DNA from: a candidate division WWE3 bacterium CG_4_9_14_3_um_filter_43_9
GTDB lineage: Bacteria; Patescibacteriota; CPR3; GCA-002780085
DNA length: 13,669 nucleotides
Assembly (NCBI GenBank): GCA_002791435.1
Contig: PFXB01000124.1
Coordinates: 1-13,669 of the forward strand
Direction: 5' to 3'
The notes beneath the pieces were generated by a model. That model was given only the letters and a program-made list of their open reading frames with translations. It made no database searches and was not told the origin of the DNA. Positions 7,241-13,669 of this stretch are shown in pieces. The translations under genes were made by a program, and so were the position numbers. How positions within the stretch are numbered: position 1 is the first letter of the stretch; each line of letters begins with the position of its first letter.

Positions 7241-7981
7241 ATGACGGATAAAATATTTGTTATCAAATTGGGCGGGTCAATTATTTTTCCAAAGCTTGGT
7301 TATATCAATACTAACTATTTGGAGCAGCTAAAAAGAATTTTACAAGAATATATAAATCAGGGGAGTCGTTTTATCCTGATTATCGGAGGCGGGACAATTT
7401 GCCGATGGTATCAAGACTATGCCAAAAAATATTTGGGGATTTGTTCAAAGGAAGATTTAAATAGAATCGGTGCAGCCGTAACCAGAGCTAACGCTGAAGT
7501 AGTGAGGTCCTTTTTTGGGAATCTAGCCTATCCTGAGAATTATCATAATTTTAAAAAAACAATCCGCTGGACTCAACCGATTTTGGTTGCTTCAGCTTGG
7601 AAAACAGGCCGGAGTACCGACGCCGACGCCATCTTGTTAGCCAAAAAGTTCAACTCCCAAACCTTAATGGTGGCTTCAAACACGGACTATATTTATACTC
7701 GTGACCCGAAAAAGAATCAGGGTGCCCGCCCTCTAACTTCTCTGACCTGGGATACGTATCAAAAACTTTTAAGAAAGATAACCGATCCAACCAGGCATCT
7801 TCCCGGAGCTCACGTTCCCTTTGATGTTTCGGCAACTCGTTTAGCCAAAACATCAGGAATCAAGGTAATCTTTTTCAACGGTGAGAATATGTCGAATTTT
7901 GAAAAAGCTCTCCAAGGCAAGGATTTTATCGGAACAACCATTACATCTTCAGCGTTAAGATTACGCAAGCAGACTCGTTGA
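7241..7981 (+). CDS. pyrH: amino-acid-kinase-fold protein, probable UMP kinase (archaeal type)
   Basis: Likely phosphorylates UMP to UDP with ATP in pyrimidine nucleotide synthesis. The amino acid kinase fold is shown by KLGGS (9-13), IIGGGT (48-52), RSTDADAILLAKK (124-136), the nucleotide-site block NTDYIYTRDPKK (147-158) and PGAHVPFD (188-195). The segment IGAAVTRANAEVV (76-88) followed by LAYP (95-98), and the length of 246, resemble archaeal UMP kinases such as that of Pyrococcus more than the standard bacterial hexameric PyrH. Alternatives in the fold (aspartokinase, isopentenyl phosphate kinase, glutamate 5-kinase) fit less well. An AAGGA at 7228-7232, 8 bases before the ATG, supports this start. 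The stop is TGA. It is the last gene before the dnaE promoter region. Confidence 0.75.
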   Translation: MTDKIFVIKLGGSIIFPKLGYINTNYLEQLKRILQEYINQGSRFILIIGGGTICRWYQDYAKKYLGICSKEDLNRIGAAVTRANAEVVRSFFGNLAYPENYHNFKKTIRWTQPILVASAWKTGRSTDADAILLAKKFNSQTLMVASNTDYIYTRDPKKNQGARPLTSLTWDTYQKLLRKITDPTRHLPGAHVPFDVSATRLAKTSGIKVIFFNGENMSNFEKALQGKDFIGTTITSSALRLRKQTR

Positions 7982-8050
7982 GTTGGTGAGCTGCCGCCAG
8001 TGTTAGATTGACTTTCTTTCGCAAGAAAATCCGCAGTCCGCAAGTTTTTC

Positions 8051-8078
8051 TTGAAATTTTAGAAGCCTGTGTTATCCT
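8051..8078 (+). promoter_or_regulatory. sigma70-like promoter for dnaE with extended -10
   Basis: TTGAAA (8051-8056, 5 of 6 matches to the -35 consensus), a 16-base spacer and TATCCT (8073-8078, 4 of 6 matches to the -10). A TG one base before the -10 gives the extended form TGTTATCCT. Transcription would start near 8085, leaving a leader of about 68 bases before the dnaE ATG. The -35 overlaps the end of a small CAAG-ttttt-CTTG inverted repeat (8041-8053). The rest of the 171-base gap shows only a weak TTTCTT-TCGC-AAGAAA hairpin (8013-8028) without a T-run. Confidence 0.6.
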
Positions 8079-8152
8079 GAAAGAGACTTTTGGTAAACCG
8101 CCCAAAACACACAGCATCTAAAAACAGTATTATTGAAGGAAAACGACTACAC

Positions 8153-11100
8153 ATGGCTAATTTTGTCCATCTGCATACCCACACGGAATATTCACTCCTT
8201 GACGGATTATCGAAAATTCCAGACCTAATTTCCAAGGCGAAAGATTATGGCATGCCGGCCCTAGCCATCACCGATCATGGAGTAATGCACGGCGTGATAT
8301 CTTTTTATTCAGAAGCATTGAAAGCCGGAATTAAGCCGATTATCGGTTGTGAGGCTTATGTTGCCAAAAAATCGCGTTTTGATAAGATCCCGAAAGTCGG
8401 CTCCGACGCCAATCACCTCATTCTCCTGTGCGAAAATGAAAAGGGATATAAAAATTTAATCCAGCTGGTTACAATGGCCCATCTCGAAGGTTTTTACTAT
8501 AAACCCAGAATTGACGTTGAACTTTTAGCCCAGCATCATCAAGGGTTGATTGCTCTTTCAGCCTGTCTTCAGGGAGAAATTCCGCAGTTGCTTTTGGCAG
8601 GACATGATACTCAAGCGAGAGAAAAAGCCGTTTTCTATCAAGATTTGTTTGGGAAGGGAAATTTTTTCATTGAGATTCAAAAACATCAGATTGAAGAGCA
8701 GGATCAGATCAATAAAGAATTAATAGCTTTAGCTTCCGATCTCAGGATTCCACTGGTTGCTACCAACGATTCTCATTATATCAATCCTGAGGATGCCGAA
8801 GCTCAGGAGGTTTTGCTCTGCGTCCAAACCCAAAAAACCCTAGCGGAGAAAAATCGTCCCTTATCCATGATTCAATCTCCGGATTTTTATCTGCGTTCAC
8901 CCGCTGAGATGGAAATTTTGTTTCATGAAACGCCGGAAGCTTTAAAAAATACGCTTTCTATTGCTGAAAGAGTTGATTTAAAAATCAGTACCGGGAAAAT
9001 GATTTTTCCCCATTTTACCATTCCAGAAGATAAACCAGCCGGCGCCTATTTTAAAGAATTGGCTTTCAGAAAGGCCAAAGAGAAGTTTAAAAAAATTACA
9101 CCAGAAGTGCAAAACCGCTTAGATTATGAAATTTCCGTTATAGATGACAAAGGATACATCCCCTACTTTTTAGTGGTTTCGGATTTCGTGAATTGGGCAA
9201 AAGAGCAGGGAATAAGCGTAGGCCCCGGCAGAGGCTCGGCCGCAGGCAGCCTGGTTTCCTATGTTTTAAATATTACCACCATCAACCCTCTTGAATATGG
9301 TATTCCTTTTGAGCGCTTTTTAAATCCTCAACGCCCCAGTCCGCCCGACATTGATCTGGATTTCGCTGATAAAAGAAGGGGAGAGGTGATAAGTTATATC
9401 ACCCAAAAGTACGGCAAAGATCATGTGGCGCAGATTATTACTTTCGGCAAAATGGAAGCCAGGGGAAGTATCAGGGATGTCGGTCGAGTTTTAGGGATGC
9501 CCTATTCAGAACCCGACAAAATTGCCAAAATGATTCCATTTGGTTCGTCCATTGAAGAAGCCCTAGGAACGGTCTCTGAGCTTAAAGAAGCCATCAGAGA
9601 GCCGAAATACAAAAGACTTCTAGACTTAGCCAAAAAATTGGAAGGCGTCTCGCGGCACGCTTCAACCCACGCCGCCGGATTGGTCATTTCCGATAAACCT
9701 TTGGTCTATTATGTTCCGTTACAAAAAGAGAGCAAGGGCGAAGCTATCATCACCCAATATGACATGTACTCGATTGATTTAAACAGTTCCGACAACGCAA
9801 TTGGTCTTTTAAAAATCGATCTTTTGGGTTTAAGAAATCTGACCATTCTGGAAAACGCCATCAACTTAGTCAATCAAAACCGCAAGCAAAAAGTTGATCT
9901 AGCCAAAATCCCCTTGGATGATAAAGCGGTTTATAAACTTATTGCTGCCGGAAACACTGTGGGAGTCTTTCAGCTGGAAAGCGCAGGAATGCGACGTCTG
10001 GCTAAAGATTTGAATCCCAACCGCTTTTCCGATCTTATCGCTATGGTGGCGCTTTTCAGACCAGGGCCGATGGATCTTATTCCTCAATTTGTGGCTGGCA
10101 AAAAGAATCCGCAAAAAATCCGCTATCCTCATCCCGATTTAAAAGATATTTTAGCCGACACCTATGGCATTTTGCTTTATCAGGAGCAATGTTTATATGT
10201 AGCCAACAAAATTGCCGGTTATTCGATGGGAGAGGCCGATCAATTGAGAAAGGCCATCGGCAAGAAGAAGCGCGCAATTATGGAAAAGGAAAAAGTGAAA
10301 TTTATCAAAGGGGCTCTCGACTTGGGATATCAAAAAAAGATTGCCGAGGAATTATGGGGATTTATCGAGAGATTTGCCGGCTATGGTTTTGGTAAAGCCC
10401 ATTCGGCCTCTTATGCCATGATTGCTTACCAGACCGCTTACATGAAAGCTAATTATCCGGTCGAATTCATGTGTGCGCTTCTTGAGGCTGAAGCTTCTAA
10501 TAAAGATCAGATTGCCATGTTGATCGCCGAATGTCGGAAAATGACCATCAATGTTTTGCCGCCGGACATCAATTTTTCCGAGATTGATTTTACCATCCAA
10601 AACAGAGAAATACGCTTCGGACTTTCGGCGATTAAAAACGTGGGCGAAGGAGCGGTGGGCAATATTCTTTTGGCGCGCTCAAAAAGCGGTCCTTTTACAT
10701 CTCTGAAGGACTTTTGTGAACGCGTGGATTTGCGTCAAATCAATAAAAAGGTGCTTGAGAGTTTGATTCGCTCCGGTGCTTTTGATTCCTTTGGACCAAG
10801 AGCGGCACAACTCAAGGCCTTAGAGGAAATCATGGAGATGTCGCATCGGGAAAAAAGTCGAAAAAGTTCAGGCATGCTGGGATTGTTTGACGGTCTTGAA
10901 AGCGATCCATCTTTGAATAATTTTGTTTTGCCTCGAATCGAAGAGGTATCAGCCAGACAAAAACTGACCTGGGAAAGAGAGCTTTTGGGATTTTATCTGT
11001 CCGAGCATCCTCTTTTATCTGTGATCAAGAAGTTGGGAGAAAGAAGGACCCATTCGATAGGAGAGATAGAGTTTGATCATCGGGTAGGGATGAGGGTGAA

Positions 11101-11581
11101 GCTTGGTGTTTTGGTTTCGGAAGTGAGGAAAATTTTCACCCGCGCTACCAATCACGAGATGGCTTTCGTCAAAGTTGAGGATGAGACGGGGACACTCGAA
11201 GTTATCGTCTTTCCAAAGATTTTTGCTTCAACCAAAGATTTATGGATTAAAGACCAGATGCTCCTCATCACCGGCAAAGTTGACCTTAAAGACGAGGAAT
11301 TAAAAGTCATCGCCGATAACGCTCTCAAGATAATACCGGAGGAGATTGCAAACCAAAAGTCAGTTGTCGAAAAGGTTTTCGAGATAGCTGTTTTTGCAGA
11401 ACTTGACCATCGCCGTTTTCATCAAATGTATGAGATACTCAAGAAGTATCCTGGAGAAGCAAAAGCAATTTTAATCTTTTCCGACGGTGATTCTCAAAGA
11501 AAGATGGAACTTCCGTTTCGAGTTGAAGACAGCCCGCAGCTTAAACAAGAAATTGAGGTGTTGATGGCCTCGGTTGATTAG
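8153..11581 (+). CDS. dnaE: DNA polymerase III alpha subunit (DnaE)
   Basis: Replicative C-family DNA polymerase, 1142 residues. The PHP domain (1-about 275) keeps putative metal ligands: the HLHTH cluster (6-10), Asp18, TDHG (40-43), Glu67, His88, Cys138 and NDSHY (205-209). In the palm, GPGRGSAAGS (357-366) precedes catalytic Asp401 and Asp403 in PPDIDLDF, and the third Asp is 556 in KIDLLGLRNLT. Fingers blocks include GVFQLESAGMRRL, FRPGPMD and GYGFGKAHSASYA. Then follow the helix-hairpin-helix region (GLSAIKNVGEGAV), WERELLGFYLSEHPL, an OB domain (VKVEDETGTLEVIVF) and a short C-terminal domain. I choose the ATG at 8153 (MANFVHLH, as in the family), with AAGGA at 8136-8140. An upstream in-frame TTG at 8090 lies just after the predicted promoter and lacks a ribosome binding site. 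Confidence 0.97.
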   Translation: MANFVHLHTHTEYSLLDGLSKIPDLISKAKDYGMPALAITDHGVMHGVISFYSEALKAGIKPIIGCEAYVAKKSRFDKIPKVGSDANHLILLCENEKGYKNLIQLVTMAHLEGFYYKPRIDVELLAQHHQGLIALSACLQGEIPQLLLAGHDTQAREKAVFYQDLFGKGNFFIEIQKHQIEEQDQINKELIALASDLRIPLVATNDSHYINPEDAEAQEVLLCVQTQKTLAEKNRPLSMIQSPDFYLRSPAEMEILFHETPEALKNTLSIAERVDLKISTGKMIFPHFTIPEDKPAGAYFKELAFRKAKEKFKKITPEVQNRLDYEISVIDDKGYIPYFLVVSDFVNWAKEQGISVGPGRGSAAGSLVSYVLNITTINPLEYGIPFERFLNPQRPSPPDIDLDFADKRRGEVISYITQKYGKDHVAQIITFGKMEARGSIRDVGRVLGMPYSEPDKIAKMIPFGSSIEEALGTVSELKEAIREPKYKRLLDLAKKLEGVSRHASTHAAGLVISDKPLVYYVPLQKESKGEAIITQYDMYSIDLNSSDNAIGLLKIDLLGLRNLTILENAINLVNQNRKQKVDLAKIPLDDKAVYKLIAAGNTVGVFQLESAGMRRLAKDLNPNRFSDLIAMVALFRPGPMDLIPQFVAGKKNPQKIRYPHPDLKDILADTYGILLYQEQCLYVANKIAGYSMGEADQLRKAIGKKKRAIMEKEKVKFIKGALDLGYQKKIAEELWGFIERFAGYGFGKAHSASYAMIAYQTAYMKANYPVEFMCALLEAEASNKDQIAMLIAECRKMTINVLPPDINFSEIDFTIQNREIRFGLSAIKNVGEGAVGNILLARSKSGPFTSLKDFCERVDLRQINKKVLESLIRSGAFDSFGPRAAQLKALEEIMEMSHREKSRKSSGMLGLFDGLESDPSLNNFVLPRIEEVSARQKLTWERELLGFYLSEHPLLSVIKKLGERRTHSIGEIEFDHRVGMRVKLGVLVSEVRKIFTRATNHEMAFVKVEDETGTLEVIVFPKIFASTKDLWIKDQMLLITGKVDLKDEELKVIADNALKIIPEEIANQKSVVEKVFEIAVFAELDHRRFHQMYEILKKYPGEAKAILIFSDGDSQRKMELPFRVEDSPQLKQEIEVLMASVD

Positions 11582-11582
11582 A

Positions 11583-11614
11583 TTGAATTACATAATCAGT
11601 TTAAAGAGTATAAA
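11583..11614 (+). promoter_or_regulatory. weak promoter candidate upstream of the 125-aa gene
   Basis: TATAAA at 11609-11614 is a good -10 match, but the best -35-like sequence, TTGAAT at 11583-11588, is 20 bases away, longer than the usual 16-18. The gene may instead be read through from dnaE. Confidence 0.25.
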
Positions 11615-11640
11615 GATCGCTTTTAAAAAAGGAGAACACT

Positions 11641-12018
11641 TTGGCAGGCTATATTTTAAAACTGGACAATCTTTCGCGCTCACACTCGTTGAAGGTGTAT
11701 TCAGAAGAAGTCGAAATTAACACCCATTTTCCTACTCAAACTTTGCGGGACAAAATCAAGATTGGAGAAATAGAAGATGTTGCTATTCAGATGGATCCGA
11801 CACAAAATGACCCCCGTTATTGCATAGTCAGCATCAAGGGCAAGGGAAGGTTAAATTATACCATCCCGGAGCTTGAAACCTATCAAGCCAGGCATTTGAA
11901 ATCGACCATTGAGACTCAAAGAAGCGAATTTCAGAGAAAAGCAGAATCAGGAAAGAGCGAGTCCAAACTTGCTTCGGCTTTAAAAAATTTTCCCGTGATC
12001 AGGAAAAGATTCGGATGA
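11641..12018 (+). CDS. uncharacterised 125-residue protein, TTG start
   Basis: I do not recognise this family. The product is soluble-looking, with no signal peptide or membrane segment. The first 75 residues mix short hydrophobic strands and polar turns (YILKLDNL, DVAIQMDP, YCIVSIKGKG), suggesting a small beta-rich domain. From about 77 on it turns helical and highly charged (ETYQARHLKSTIETQRSEF), ending with a basic ALKNFPVIRKRFG tail. There is one cysteine (Cys61) and no obvious catalytic motif. The TTG start is supported by an excellent ribosome binding site, AAAAAAGGAG ending at 11634, six bases upstream; the frame has a stop at 11611-11613 and the next ATG is only at codon 51. It sits 59 bases after dnaE and 106 before rplS. 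Expression looks strong, but its role is unknown. Confidence 0.8.
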   Translation: MAGYILKLDNLSRSHSLKVYSEEVEINTHFPTQTLRDKIKIGEIEDVAIQMDPTQNDPRYCIVSIKGKGRLNYTIPELETYQARHLKSTIETQRSEFQRKAESGKSESKLASALKNFPVIRKRFG

Positions 12019-12050
12019 AAATTCCGGCATGAGTTTTTAAGATCCCGACC

Positions 12051-12079
12051 TTGTTTTTAAGGCTTAAGTATGTTACTAT
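12051..12079 (+). promoter_or_regulatory. promoter candidate for rplS with extended -10
   Basis: TTGTTT (12051-12056), a 17-base spacer and TACTAT (12074-12079), with TG one base before the -10 (TGTTACTAT). The -35 is poor (3 of 6) and the -10 fair (4 of 6), but spacing is ideal and the extended -10 has the same TGTTA core as the dnaE promoter. The start site would fall near 12086, about 39 bases before the rplS TTG. Confidence 0.5.
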
Positions 12080-12124
12080 TTTCACCTGTTGTTAATATTT
12101 AAGTGAGACAAAAAGGAGAATCTG

Positions 12125-12652
12125 TTGGATCAAACCGAAGAAAAGGAAAAAGTTGTTTCCGCACAACCACTTCTCGAAATTGAGGCGACAAAAGAGCCGG
12201 TTGTTGTAGATTCGGAGAACCCGGAAAGTCAGAGTGTTAAGACCGACCTTCGCGAACAGGCGCCCAAAAAAGATGATAAGGCCAAAACCAGCATGGAAGA
12301 AAAAGAAAAGAAGGGATCCGAGCATCAAGCAAAGAAGATAGATGATTTTAAAGTCGGGGATACAGCCAAGGTTGGAGTAAAAGTTAAAGAAGGGGAAAAA
12401 GAAAGAATTCAATTTTTTGAAGGGGTGGTTATTGCCAAAAGAGGCCGGGGACAAAATAAGACTTTTGCTGTCCGACGCATTGGATCAGGAGGAGTGGGGA
12501 TTGAACGCATCTGGTTGCTTGGCTCTCCGGTTATTTATTCCCTCAAAGTTACAAAAAAAGGGAAGTTTACCAAAGCCAAACTTTATTATCTGCGTAAGCG
12601 CGTCGGTAAAGCAGCGCTGAGAGTGCGAGCCTTTCAAGAAACACCAGTTTAA
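12125..12652 (+). CDS. rplS: ribosomal protein L19 with acidic N-terminal extension
   Basis: Large-subunit protein located at the 30S-50S interface. The L19 core begins at about residue 72 with IDDFKVGDTAKVGVKVKEG and continues through KERIQFFEGVVIAKRGRG, TFAVRRIGSGGVGIERIW and KAKLYYLRKRVGKAALRV. The total of 175 residues compares with about 115-120 in typical L19; the extra 55-70 residues are Glu-, Lys- and Asp-rich, low in complexity and probably disordered. The TTG at 12125 is preceded by AAAAGGAGAA (12111-12120), with GGAG six bases away, which strongly supports the long form. An internal ATG at 12293 (codon 57) would give a normal-length 119-residue L19 but has only a weak ribosome binding site. 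rnhB follows after 18 bases. Confidence 0.93.
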   Translation: MDQTEEKEKVVSAQPLLEIEATKEPVVVDSENPESQSVKTDLREQAPKKDDKAKTSMEEKEKKGSEHQAKKIDDFKVGDTAKVGVKVKEGEKERIQFFEGVVIAKRGRGQNKTFAVRRIGSGGVGIERIWLLGSPVIYSLKVTKKGKFTKAKLYYLRKRVGKAALRVRAFQETPV

Positions 12653-12670
12653 AACCCTCTTTAAATTACT

Positions 12671-13279
12671 ATGCATCAAGCGTCTCTTTCTCAAGAAAAA
12701 TTCCTATGGGAAAAGGGAATGAGATTAATCTGTGGGATTGACGAAGTTGGGCGTGGCGCTTTGGCAGGCCCTTTGGTTGTGGGAGCAGTCGTCTTTCCTC
12801 CTTTCAGCAAACCCATTGGCGGTATAACCGATTCTAAATTGCTAACCGCTAAAAAGAGAAGAGGGCTGGCGGAAAAAATCAGGCTGCAGGCTCAAGCTTT
12901 TGCCTTCGGCGAAATTGCCCCTCAAATAATCGATTGTAAAGGTATTGTTTTTGCTTTTCAGGCGGCAGCGCGTCAGGCCATCAGAAATTTAAGCCTTGAG
13001 CCCGGATTCTTCTTAATCGATGCCTTTCCTCTAAAATATATTCCCGCGAGAAAACAAAAGGCAATTATTAAAGGCGATCGGCAAGTGTATTCGATTGCGG
13101 CGGCCTCAATCATGGCCAAGGTTTACAGGGACGAATTAATGGAGAAATTAGATGAAAGATATCCACAATATCGGTGGTATAATAATAAAGGTTACGGAAC
13201 GAAAATACATCGAGAGGTGATCCGGGAAAGAGGCCCAAGCCTCCATCATCGAATGACTTTTTTGGGAAAGATGATTTAG
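12671..13279 (+). CDS. rnhB: ribonuclease HII
   Basis: Type 2 RNase H, which nicks RNA in RNA/DNA hybrids and starts removal of misincorporated ribonucleotides. The GIDEVGRGALAGP block (22-34) holds Asp24, Glu25 and the GRG ribonucleotide-sensing motif (27-29). Asp117 (LIDAF) and Asp136 (KGDRQ) probably complete the DEDD metal site, and SIAAASIMAKVYRD (141-154) is a family signature. The C-terminus carries GYGTKIHREVIRERGPSLHHRMTF as in other RNase HII proteins. At 202 residues it is of normal length. The ATG at 12671 leaves about 20 residues before the first motif, as usual; no good ribosome binding site is seen, so coupling to rplS is likely. Confidence 0.95.
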   Translation: MHQASLSQEKFLWEKGMRLICGIDEVGRGALAGPLVVGAVVFPPFSKPIGGITDSKLLTAKKRRGLAEKIRLQAQAFAFGEIAPQIIDCKGIVFAFQAAARQAIRNLSLEPGFFLIDAFPLKYIPARKQKAIIKGDRQVYSIAAASIMAKVYRDELMEKLDERYPQYRWYNNKGYGTKIHREVIRERGPSLHHRMTFLGKMI

Positions 13280-13310
13280 AGTATAGTTATTGTGAAGGTG
13301 TTTCTTTATC

Positions 13311-13346
13311 GTCATTGCGATCCGCCAGCCGGCGGTGAAGCAATCT
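13311..13346. repeat. REP-like palindromic repeat between rnhB and yraN
   Basis: GTCATTGCGATCCGCC (13311-13326) leads into a hairpin: ATTGC (13314-13318) pairs with GCAAT (13340-13344), and CCGCC (13322-13326) pairs exactly with GGCGG (13331-13335) around the loop AGCC. The flanks GTCATTGCGA and GAAGCAATCT resemble a palindromic repeat scattered between genes in many bacterial genomes. Only one copy is in this window. It could also act as a transcription-attenuating hairpin, but no T-run follows on the + strand. Confidence 0.6.
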
Positions 13347-13379
13347 TGAGGGAAATGAGAGGCTATGCAGGAAGATATC

Positions 13380-13669
13380 ATGAATAGAAAAGTACTGGGA
13401 GCCTTAGGCGAAGAAAAAGCTAAACATTACTTTCAAAAGAAAGGCTATACGGTCGTTTCCCAAAACTATCAGCTTCATCATGGAGAAATCGACCTTATCG
13501 TGCGGGCTAAAAAACAGCTGATTTTTGTGGAAGTCAAAACACGCGTCTCCGGGCAGTTCGGTTTGCCGGAAGAGTCCATAACCTACAAAAAAGCGAAGTC
13601 TTTAATGCGGAGTGTAAAGTATTACCTTTCCCGAGGCAATTTTGAAGGATTTTCTTGGCAAATTGATTT
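13380..13669 (+). CDS. yraN: YraN/UPF0102 family protein, PD-(D/E)XK nuclease-like fold (3' partial)
   Basis: The first 96 codons of a UPF0102 protein; the window ends inside the gene. The family signatures are clear: LGALGEEKAKHYFQKKGY (6-23), GEIDLIV (35-41) and FVEVKTR (49-55), giving nuclease-like residues Glu12, Asp38, Glu51 and Lys53, then FGLPEESI and a Lys-rich helix with YYL. The family resembles Holliday-junction-resolvase-type nucleases, but its cellular role is poorly defined. Two in-frame ATGs exist, at 13365 and 13380. I prefer 13380 because AGGA at 13369-13372 is seven bases upstream, whereas GAGAGG ends only two bases before 13365. It follows rnhB, as in many bacteria, here with a palindromic repeat between them. 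Confidence 0.92.
   Translation, partial: MNRKVLGALGEEKAKHYFQKKGYTVVSQNYQLHHGEIDLIVRAKKQLIFVEVKTRVSGQFGLPEESITYKKAKSLMRSVKYYLSRGNFEGFSWQID

Noticed and set aside
8013..8053. Intrinsic terminator after the UMP kinase gene
   Set aside because: The hairpins TTTCTT-TCGC-AAGAAA and CAAG-ttttt-CTTG are short, A/T-rich and lack a following T-run.
8090..8152. Upstream TTG start for dnaE
   Set aside because: No ribosome binding site; the position is almost at the predicted transcription start, and the family N-terminus fits MANFVHLH at 8153.
12293..12652. L19 starting at the internal ATG
   Set aside because: It would give a normal-length L19, but its ribosome binding site is weak while the TTG at 12125 has a near-perfect one. 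Kept as an alternative.
1..13669. UGA recoding as in Gracilibacteria/Absconditabacteria
   Set aside because: TGA ends gatA, the UMP kinase gene and the 125-aa gene at the expected places, and no conserved frame reads through TGA.
1..13669. CRISPR array, tRNA, rRNA, insertion sequence or prophage genes
   Set aside because: No regularly spaced repeats, cloverleaf, rRNA-like sequence, transposase or phage protein was seen; longer open frames on the minus strand all mirror well-conserved + strand genes.

Overview
All recognisable genes in this 13.7 kb window lie on the + strand and encode bacterial housekeeping functions, mostly packed a few bases apart. The gene set suits a small-genome uncultured bacterium, most likely Patescibacteria (Candidate Phyla Radiation). 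Reasons: compact proteins, a GatA with the variant NCDAFAHG motif, a shortened GatB, an archaeal-style UMP kinase and a small membrane-anchored HEPN-like protein. This is an inference from family flavour; no rRNA or marker tree is available here. TGA is used as a normal stop (gatA, pyrH-like, the 125-aa gene) and no conserved gene needs TGA read-through, which argues against the UGA-recoded Gracilibacteria/Absconditabacteria.

Layout. (1) 1-3967: membrane protease HtpX, possibly preceded by the last codons of a LemA-like gene, then gatC, gatA and gatB, the three subunits of the tRNA-dependent amidotransferase, as a tight operon (2-nt gap, 5-nt gap, 4-nt overlap). (2) 3968-4171: a non-coding stretch holding an A/T hairpin and a nested palindromic element. 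(3) 4172-7981: asparaginyl-tRNA synthetase, a membrane-anchored HEPN-like protein, a 12-TM MFS transporter and a UMP-kinase-family protein. (4) 7982-11581: a leader with a sigma70-like promoter, then dnaE, the replicative DNA polymerase alpha subunit with an apparently intact PHP metal site. (5) 11641-13669: an unrecognised 125-aa protein, ribosomal protein L19 with an acidic N-terminal extension, RNase HII, a short palindromic repeat and the start of a YraN/UPF0102 gene running off the window. rplS-rnhB-yraN is a widespread bacterial gene order.

How the genes fit together. AsnRS next to GatCAB suggests Asn-tRNA is charged directly and GatCAB mainly makes Gln-tRNA(Gln) from Glu-tRNA(Gln), provided the genome lacks GlnRS. 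DnaE and RNase HII belong to replication and RNA-primer/ribonucleotide removal, L19 to the ribosome, and UMP kinase to pyrimidine nucleotide supply. I see no CRISPR array, tRNA, rRNA, IS element or prophage gene. The main unexplained items are the palindromic element before asnS, the HEPN-like membrane protein, the 125-aa gene, the L19 extension and the REP-like repeat before yraN. I did not find convincing evidence of a wholly new multi-gene system.
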